A stretch of DNA of 6,502 nt from Thermoplasmata archaeon (GTDB lineage: Archaea; Thermoplasmatota; E2; DHVEG-1). The stretch is taken from NCBI GenBank assembly GCA_030606465.1, contig JAUWGL010000051.1, forward strand, positions 1 through 6,502. Direction: 5' to 3'. Of this stretch, positions 1 through 4,998 are shown piece after piece (the stretch's first letter is position 1; every line of letters begins with the position of its first letter). A program made the position numbers and the translations under genes. Below the pieces are notes generated by a model. It was not told the origin of the DNA. It was given only the letters and a program-made list of their open reading frames with translations, and did no database searches.

Positions 1-993
1 AATGATAAACTAGATATCGAAGTTTTTTACACTGGAAATATGGATGACGAAGCTTCGCATTCACAAACTTGGTCTGTCTCTGAAAATAGTTGGGGAATGG
101 GTCCTGAGTATAACTATTGGTTTGATAGGGATAATGACAAACAAGGTGTTATGCATGGTACCGATCCTTGTTATCGTTGGTTTTTACGTATCGAAAACGC
201 AGATGATGATTATCTAAGATTTGTTTGTGGCCGATGGTTAGTTGCAGGTGAAACATTCTATGTCGATGGTGTAAGATACGACATACCTGCAGTTTACGTT
301 CACAGTGAGCCAAAACCACGCTGCCATTGGGAACATCAATTCAAATATATCACTTTTCAGTCCCCTATACCTAAAGGTGGGCCTCCTATATGGGAATCTC
401 CTTTTTCTGATAATATTAAAGACTTCAGTCATGTATCATCACAATATCTAGCAAAACTTCCAATGCAAGTTGCAGCATGGTTACTTCCACCATTCGATGG
501 AAGACACGTTATGATCGACGACATTGGTTTACCGGGTGTATGCATGGATGAGGAAGAGATCAGAGGCTTAATCCTAGAGAATGAAAAAGACCCTCTAGAA
601 ATTATATACATTGATGAAGCCATTGAAGAACGACTCGAAAGCAGCCTAATGGAAAGGTTAAACACCGATGATAAAGACGTAGAGTCATGGTACTGGTATA
701 ATGTATATACAAAACCAAATCGTTTTACAGAATTCATACTACCTAACCAAGAAATACCACGCGAACCTTACGAACCTATTGATGACTATTATTTAGGATA
801 TTGTGCAGATGGATATGAATACCTAATAACTACTTCATTCATAGCACCAAACAGCGAGGTATCCACTGACCGCTGCGATAATTGCAAAGGTTTCGATGAC
901 CATGAGATATTTGATAGAGTTCTAGATATAGCACGTAATGGTGAACGAGAAGAATATTATGAACAACCCCGTTTTGTTTTTGAATTCGATGCT
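1..993 (+). repeat. Surface module, copy 1 (protein-level direct repeat)
   Basis: This stretch encodes a module of about 300 residues that recurs at 1675. Shared landmarks in order are NDKLD..V.Y.GN, WFDR, C.RW, AGETFYVDGVRYD.PAVYV, FKYIT.Q.PIPK, DFSHVSSQYLA.LP, AAWLLPPF, HVMIDDIGL, ESSLMERLNT, YTKPNRFTE, YADG.EYLITTS..APNS, DEHEIF-like (here DDHEIF) and PRF.FEFDA. The WFDR / AGETFYVDGVRYD pattern resembles what I remember of S-layer-like proteins in some Euryarchaeota, but I cannot confirm a family name. The first few residues are at the very edge of the window, so the module may start further upstream. Confidence 0.85.
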
Positions 994-3900
994 TATAATT
1001 GCGATGATTTCTTCGTAAACGAACAACCAACTGAACTCTCACCCTCAGTAAGAATATATGGTGAACAAGAATTTGAATATCCGACACAGTCATGGACAGG
1101 TGCTAAGGATTTCATATACGAGCAAGAAGAAGATCCTTTTGACCCTGGAGTAGTTAAAAAAGATAGTGTTACCTTCAACTCAGCATTCTGGTATGGACAT
1201 GAAGGACCTCCTTTTGGTTATGAGGGGATACAAGCACAAGGTGACGCTAGTGAAAAAATATTTTTACGTGCGTTCTATGAACCCGGTTATACCCATGAAG
1301 TAGATGCTTTAATGGATGCTTGTTCAAATGTAATATTGAAACCTGTTGAGCAGTTTGATGCTATTGTAACTGAAACTACGTACTTTTTAGTAACCCTTGA
1401 TGAAAGACAACCAACAGTAGGCTATCCCCTACCGGATACCACTAAAATGGTTCTTCCATATGAGTCAACTGACGAAGATAATCCTGGTATGGAAAAAGCA
1501 GGAATGGTAGATGTTATATGGACAGATAATAAGGGAACTCCACAGTTAACAGATGGGGCAATTACTGTTGAAATGGAATTTGAATTTGAGGTTACGGATC
1601 CATATATCGGACAAACTATTCAATTTATGGATCACAAGGTAAAGTTTTTGAACTTTGAGAATAATGATCCAAATAACGATAAGCTTGATGTCAGGGTTTC
1701 ATATGCTGGAAACATGTATGACCGTTTATCTTCAGCAGAAACACATACTATCAAAGAAACTAAATTTAAAACGAAATTATGGTTTGACAGAGCTAACTTA
1801 CAGGATGCTCCAGATGCTTGCCATCGATGGTATATGTATATCGACTCCGTATCTGAAAACTATCTAAGAATCTACTTAGGACGAACATTATCAGCAGGTG
1901 AAACATTCTATGTCGATGGTGTACGTTATGACATGCCTGCTGTATACGTCAACGATAATGATGGATTCAAATACATCACTCTCCAAACACCAATACCAAA
2001 AACAGACGGTATATATATATGGCAATCTCCCTTAAGAAATAACATTGATGACTTCAGCCATGTATCATCTCAATACCTAGCGTCCCTGCCAGCATACGAA
2101 GCAGCATGGTTGCTTCCACCATTCAACGAACAACATGTTATGATCGATGACATCGGACTTGCAAAAACATGGCCTCATGGTCTTAGGCCTAACTGTTTTT
2201 ATGAGGACACTGGTAAATCTGGTAAAGTTATTAAAGAAATAATTGAACCAATAGAAATGTACTGGATCCTTGAAGCAGAAGAAGAACGATTCGAAAGCAG
2301 CCTAATGGAAAGGTTAAATACCTGCGAACAATCAGGAAATGAAGAATGGTGCTGGTGGAATATATACACTAAACCAAATCGTTTCACAGAACTCATAATA
2401 TCGGATCAAGAAACAACTAATAACCGCTATGTATCTGAAGATGGTGGTGGATATGCAGATGGAAATGAATACTTAATAACCACATCACTCTTAGCACCAA
2501 ATAGTAATCTTGATGAAGAACGAGATGATATATGCAAAGATTTCGATGAACATGAGATATTTTCTGTGGCTGCAGGTGGAGCTCATAAATCTGTGTACCT
2601 AGTTGCAGATCATCATGCAGACCCGACAGAAATTAATGCGTATGGTATTCCTCCTGGTGGATATCCTTTAGATTACCAGGCAACATATCCTGTGCAATCT
2701 CTGGGGCTTGGTGCAAGTGGTTTAGCGATAAACAATGATCCAAATCGTGACGGGAACTACATGGATGCACAAGTATTAGTGACATATGAATCTTCAGGTG
2801 ATATTGAAATCTTTAATGCTGTGGATTTCACGTATGTTGATACAGTATCGACAGCTGGAACGGATCTTGCAGGTATCGTAGTGGATCAGGAAAATGGTCG
2901 CATATACACGGTTGACAGATTCACATCCAATCTATATGTTTACACTGCAGATACCTTTACCGCTGTAGGAGCTCAACCTAAAACTCTTAATGGTTTGACT
3001 GGTCAGAAAGCTGTGGGGTTAGCATTAGACGAGATCAGTGATGTTCTTCTTGTGACAGACTTTGATGGGACCGTAAACTACTATAAGACTTTGGACTGGT
3101 CATTAGTTGGAACGATAACTACGGATAGTCCAGCAGCTATTGGTATTGCCTGTGATTACATTAATAGTTTTGTCTATACAGGCGGTGGTTTTTCAAATGA
3201 TAACATTTTAGCGAAATATGATGCGAATACAATGGCGGCATCACATATCGACATGCCAACTGTTACCGGCATACCTGGATGTGGTGCAATGGGTCTTGCT
3301 GTAGATATAGATACAGGATTCCTTTATGTTACAACAGGTTACAACGGAGATGACCTTAGAGTATTTGATTCAGACCTCAACCAAGTCTATCTTTATCCTG
3401 ACAGTGAAGGTAAGATTTTAAACCCTGCTGGCATAGCTATTCCTACTGTGCCCATAGGATATGGAAAAATCTACATGCCAAGGTTTGCTTTTGAATTCGA
3501 TGCATCTGATGGCACTGGACTATACATAAACTGTGTAGAGGTTGATTTGCCTCCAACTGCTGTGGCAGGTGGTGGACTAGAAGGTTACTCTGGTGAATGC
3601 GGTACGCCTGTAATGTTTGATGGAAGCGGCAGCCATGACAACGATGAAAACGGCGCCAGTATAGACCAATATGATTGGGACTTCGACGATGGAACAGGAT
3701 GGCATAATAACATAGGGCCAACACCCACCCACACCTACACTACAGGAGGTACATTTACAGTGACACTACGTATTACAGACAATGAAGGTGATACCGACGA
3801 AGATGAAGCTTGTGTTTTTATCGAAGAATGTCCAGGAGATAAAGATCCAATTGCTGATCCAAACGGGCCATACTATGCGCCGGAAGGACAAGAGATAACG

Positions 3901-4755
3901 TTTGATGGAACCTGCAGCTATGACCCAGACGGGGGAAGTATAGTTCAATACGATTGGAAATTCTCTGATAGTGATCCATGGCAAAATAACATAGGGCCAG
4001 AGCCCAAACACACCTACTATCGACAAGGTACATTTACGGTGACACTACGTGTTCAAGACGATGAAGGCGATTGGAGCCAGGAGGCTATAACAACTGCAAA
4101 CATTGGTGTAACAATTGGTACAATACAGATGCATGATGTCTATTTCGACTGTGAGGCAGGTATATACTACGGAGATCTCATGGCTTATGGTTTTGTTCAG
4201 AATGTTGGCTCAGTTCAGGTACTACTTACCTTCGATGCAGGTCAAGTTTCAGCTGTAAGCGTCGACCAGTGGGAAATGGACAGCATGAGTCACGACTTTA
4301 CTAGTGTACCAGGTCAGGTATTTCTAGGATGTACACAGAATGCTTATAATCCTATAAGTGGTGATTTCAAGATTGCTAGAATAGGATTTGAAAGAGAAGG
4401 CATGGGAGGCTGTGACCTAGTGATAGACCCAACGAGTGAAGTATTGGATGATCAAACCTCACCCAGTGTGATACCTCATAACCCAGTAAACGGACATGCT
4501 TACATTGATTGTATGACCCCACCCAGCGGCGGAGTTCTAGGTGATATGAACGGAGATGATGAATTTAACATGGGCGACGTTCGATGGCTTGCAATATATG
4601 TTGCCAGTGGCGGAACAAATCCTCTATACCGACCGTTGTATGCAGATGGTGATGTAAACAGTGACGGCAATTTGAACATGGGCGACGTTAGATATCTAGC
4701 AATATACTGTGTATCCGGCGGAACAAATCCTGAGTACAGTCCGTTATACCCATAA
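1..4755 (+). CDS. Giant S-layer-like surface protein with propeller, PKD, cohesin and C-terminal dockerin (5' partial)
   Basis: The frame is open from base 1 (N-D-K-L-D...) and ends at TAA 4753-4755, giving 1584 visible residues. The ATG at 40 is not the start, because the 13 codons before it align with the equivalent part of the internal repeat at 1675. Using residue 1 = base 1, the layout is: surface module copy 1 (1-331), S-layer-like beta-rich region (332-558), module copy 2 (559-854 and 1160-1168) interrupted by a propeller (855-1159), PKD1 (1184-1276), PKD2 (1282-1370), cohesin-like domain (1374-1504) and dockerin (1515-1584). It is acidic and rich in aromatic residues and, unusually, cysteine, as expected of an exported disulfide-bonded protein. 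The signal peptide must lie upstream. No transmembrane helix or sorting tail follows the dockerin, so attachment probably goes through a cohesin, perhaps that of the next gene. No catalytic domain is visible. The role as a structural or adhesive surface component is inferred from domains only. Confidence 0.95.
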   Translation, partial: NDKLDIEVFYTGNMDDEASHSQTWSVSENSWGMGPEYNYWFDRDNDKQGVMHGTDPCYRWFLRIENADDDYLRFVCGRWLVAGETFYVDGVRYDIPAVYVHSEPKPRCHWEHQFKYITFQSPIPKGGPPIWESPFSDNIKDFSHVSSQYLAKLPMQVAAWLLPPFDGRHVMIDDIGLPGVCMDEEEIRGLILENEKDPLEIIYIDEAIEERLESSLMERLNTDDKDVESWYWYNVYTKPNRFTEFILPNQEIPREPYEPIDDYYLGYCADGYEYLITTSFIAPNSEVSTDRCDNCKGFDDHEIFDRVLDIARNGEREEYYEQPRFVFEFDAYNCDDFFVNEQPTELSPSVRIYGEQEFEYPTQSWTGAKDFIYEQEEDPFDPGVVKKDSVTFNSAFWYGHEGPPFGYEGIQAQGDASEKIFLRAFYEPGYTHEVDALMDACSNVILKPVEQFDAIVTETTYFLVTLDERQPTVGYPLPDTTKMVLPYESTDEDNPGMEKAGMVDVIWTDNKGTPQLTDGAITVEMEFEFEVTDPYIGQTIQFMDHKVKFLNFENNDPNNDKLDVRVSYAGNMYDRLSSAETHTIKETKFKTKLWFDRANLQDAPDACHRWYMYIDSVSENYLRIYLGRTLSAGETFYVDGVRYDMPAVYVNDNDGFKYITLQTPIPKTDGIYIWQSPLRNNIDDFSHVSSQYLASLPAYEAAWLLPPFNEQHVMIDDIGLAKTWPHGLRPNCFYEDTGKSGKVIKEIIEPIEMYWILEAEEERFESSLMERLNTCEQSGNEEWCWWNIYTKPNRFTELIISDQETTNNRYVSEDGGGYADGNEYLITTSLLAPNSNLDEERDDICKDFDEHEIFSVAAGGAHKSVYLVADHHADPTEINAYGIPPGGYPLDYQATYPVQSLGLGASGLAINNDPNRDGNYMDAQVLVTYESSGDIEIFNAVDFTYVDTVSTAGTDLAGIVVDQENGRIYTVDRFTSNLYVYTADTFTAVGAQPKTLNGLTGQKAVGLALDEISDVLLVTDFDGTVNYYKTLDWSLVGTITTDSPAAIGIACDYINSFVYTGGGFSNDNILAKYDANTMAASHIDMPTVTGIPGCGAMGLAVDIDTGFLYVTTGYNGDDLRVFDSDLNQVYLYPDSEGKILNPAGIAIPTVPIGYGKIYMPRFAFEFDASDGTGLYINCVEVDLPPTAVAGGGLEGYSGECGTPVMFDGSGSHDNDENGASIDQYDWDFDDGTGWHNNIGPTPTHTYTTGGTFTVTLRITDNEGDTDEDEACVFIEECPGDKDPIADPNGPYYAPEGQEITFDGTCSYDPDGGSIVQYDWKFSDSDPWQNNIGPEPKHTYYRQGTFTVTLRVQDDEGDWSQEAITTANIGVTIGTIQMHDVYFDCEAGIYYGDLMAYGFVQNVGSVQVLLTFDAGQVSAVSVDQWEMDSMSHDFTSVPGQVFLGCTQNAYNPISGDFKIARIGFEREGMGGCDLVIDPTSEVLDDQTSPSVIPHNPVNGHAYIDCMTPPSGGVLGDMNGDDEFNMGDVRWLAIYVASGGTNPLYRPLYADGDVNSDGNLNMGDVRYLAIYCVSGGTNPEYSPLYP
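994..1674 (+). other. S-layer-like beta-rich region between the two modules
   Basis: About 227 residues (332-558), not repeated within the window. It is rich in beta-forming and acidic residues (for example GDASEKIFLRAFYEPGYTHEVD and EMEFEFEVTDPYIGQTIQFMDHKVKFLNFE). The end, with D-P-Y-I-G followed by F-M-D-H-K-V-K-F-L-N-F, runs directly into the second module, so it probably forms its leading strands. By symmetry a similar stretch should precede copy 1 upstream of the window. The function is probably structural, as one wall domain of a surface layer. I recognise no enzyme motif. Confidence 0.5.
1675..3504 (+). repeat. Surface module, copy 2, interrupted by a propeller domain
   Basis: This is the second copy of the module at 1-993. 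It aligns from NDKLDVRVSYAGN through DEHEIF (1675-2562) and resumes at PRFAFEFDA (3478-3504). Some stretches are identical at DNA level: 244-273 equals 1894-1923 (30 bases), 635-662 equals 2291-2318 (28 bases), and 978-992 equals 3489-3503 (15 bases). In copy 1 only 54 bases separate the HEIF and PRF landmarks. Here 915 bases do. The duplication is clear; its age is not, since the intervening sequence has diverged considerably. Confidence 0.88.
2563..3477 (+). other. Six-bladed beta-propeller-like domain (YVTN/NHL type) inside module copy 2
   Basis: Residues 855-1159 contain recurring blade starts of the form (A/S)-x-G-(L/I)-A-x-D followed by a strand and a turn: SGLAIN (906), LAGIVVDQENGRIY (956), AVGLALDE (1004), AIGIACDY (1046), AMGLAVDIDTGFLYV (1096) and PAGIAIP (1142). 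They are spaced about 42-50 residues apart. The opening strands (S-V-Y-L-V-A-D-H-H ... Y-Q-A-T-Y-P-V) and the last partial blade would close a ring, the usual 'velcro' arrangement. Such propellers in exported archaeal proteins are mostly binding or scaffolding units. No catalytic residues are evident. Blade number is my count from sequence and could be off by one. Confidence 0.75.
3550..3828 (+). repeat. PKD domain 1
   Basis: Residues 1184-1276 read as a PKD fold: P-P-T-A-V-A-G start, V-M-F-D-G-S-G-S strand, Y-D-W-D-F-D-D-G core motif (a variant of WDFGDG), H-T-Y-T-T-G-G-T-F-T-V-T-L-R and the closing strand. PKD domains are extracellular Ig-like spacers or binding units common in archaeal surface proteins. 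Cysteines near both ends (S-G-E-C-G and E-A-C / E-E-C) could form a disulfide. Confidence 0.9.
3844..4110 (+). repeat. PKD domain 2, tandem copy
   Basis: Residues 1282-1370 repeat the preceding PKD domain with an offset of 279 bases. The strongest shared DNA is the stretch encoding GTFTVTLR (3748-3771 and 4027-4050, one base different) and the stretch encoding NNIGP. The core motif has decayed to Y-D-W-K-F-S-D-S-D-P-W, losing the usual D-G turn, which suggests relaxed constraint on this loop. It serves as a spacer leading into the cohesin-like domain. Confidence 0.88.
4120..4512 (+). other. Cohesin-like domain of the large protein
   Basis: Residues 1374-1504 follow the cohesin pattern: T-I-Q-M-H-D-V first strand, N-V-G-S-V-Q-V-L-L-T-F-D central strand, Q-V-S-A-V-S-V, P-G-Q-V-F-L-G, S-G-D-F-K-I-A-R-I-G-F-E and G-G-C-D-L-V-I, then a closing NGHAYID strand. 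It aligns by eye with residues 32-161 of the downstream protein (TI.M.DV, N.GS, G.V.L.G, IA.I.FE..G..G..C.L). Cohesins bind dockerins. Whether this one still binds is unknown, and the related Big/fibronectin-like folds are the alternative. Four cysteines fall in or beside it (1384, 1444, 1471, 1504). Confidence 0.7.
4543..4752 (+). repeat. Type I-like dockerin, two F-hand repeats, at the extreme C-terminus
   Basis: Two calcium-loop repeats start at residues 1515 and 1551, exactly 36 residues (108 bases) apart. Loop 1 is DMNGDDEFNMGD and loop 2 is DVNSDGNLNMGD, both with the D1-N3-D5-N9-D12 ligand spacing of dockerin F-hands. Each loop is followed by V-R-(W/Y)-L-A-I-Y, a helix, and S-G-G-T-N-P..Y.PLY. 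The protein ends right after the second repeat. Loop positions 10-11 are Met-Gly in both repeats, so the two halves are nearly symmetric. Dockerins bind cohesins with calcium and this module is the likely attachment point of the protein. Confidence 0.92.
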
Positions 4756-4785
4756 AAACAAGAATAGAAAAAATCTAAAATACAA

Positions 4786-4833
4786 AGGAAGAGAAACAGG
4801 TTATTAATCTCTTCCTATCAACCTATTTTTTTT
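4786..4833 (+). terminator. Stem-loop plus T-run terminator of the large gene
   Basis: A perfect 9-base inverted repeat, AGGAAGAGA (4786-4794) with TCTCTTCCT (4808-4816) and a 13-base loop, is followed 9 bases later by eight T's (4826-4833). It starts 30 bases after the stop codon. Archaeal termination depends mainly on the T-tract; the hairpin strengthens the call. A second short pairing, AGGTT (4798-4802) with AACCT (4820-4824), interleaves with the first. Confidence 0.75.
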
Positions 4834-4868
4834 AAAACCTAAAAACACAGAATTTTTAATACAATGTT

Positions 4869-4877
4869 TTTTATATT
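4869..4877 (+). promoter_or_regulatory. Candidate archaeal TATA box for the downstream gene
   Basis: TTTTATATT lies about 38-46 bases before the ATG at 4915. With the usual archaeal spacing to the start site, transcription would begin near 4900, leaving a leader of about 15 bases. No clear upstream BRE and no strong Shine-Dalgarno sequence is visible (GAGTTAGAAAAAAA precedes the ATG), consistent with a short-leader transcript. The whole area is AT-rich, so chance matches are likely. Confidence 0.35.
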
Positions 4878-4914
4878 CAATATTGATAAATGATAATATA
4901 GAGTTAGAAAAAAA

Positions 4915-4998
4915 ATGACGAAAAAGAAAAGTAGCATATACATCAAGATTTTTCTGTCGACTTTACTACTTTTAACAGTTGCTACGGTTGTTAATAGT
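4915..4998 (+). other. Sec-type signal peptide
   Basis: Residues 1-28 have a lysine-rich start (K3-K5, K11), a hydrophobic core from 12 to 26 and a small-residue cleavage site (V26-N27-S28, then E29). No lipobox cysteine is present at the cleavage point; C32 lies three residues further on and is not in lipobox context. Confidence 0.85.

Noticed and set aside
40..42. ATG at 40 as the start of the large gene
   Set aside because: The codons from base 1 align with the internal repeat copy, and no signal peptide follows the ATG. The gene simply enters from outside the window.
1655..1867. A + strand 70-residue frame
   Set aside because: It overlaps the strongly supported large gene in another frame and shows no domain or signal.
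429..2396. Minus-strand open frames at 429-737 and 2199-2396 that resemble one another (both begin with M-x-S-V-K-R-F-G and contain VFNLSIRLLS)
   Set aside because: They are antisense to the two copies of the duplicated surface module, so their similarity is a by-product of the + strand repeat. No start signals support them.
3443..4033. Minus-strand open frames at 3443-3724, 3766-4026 and 3818-4033
   Set aside because: They lie opposite the PKD domains. The similarity between them reflects the PKD duplication, and the + strand frame is clearly coding.
4120..4755. A true cellulosome component with cellulase activity
   Set aside because: No glycoside hydrolase or carbohydrate-binding module is visible in either protein; the neighbouring modules are S-layer-like, propeller and PKD domains. 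An upstream enzyme domain cannot be excluded because the 5' end is missing.
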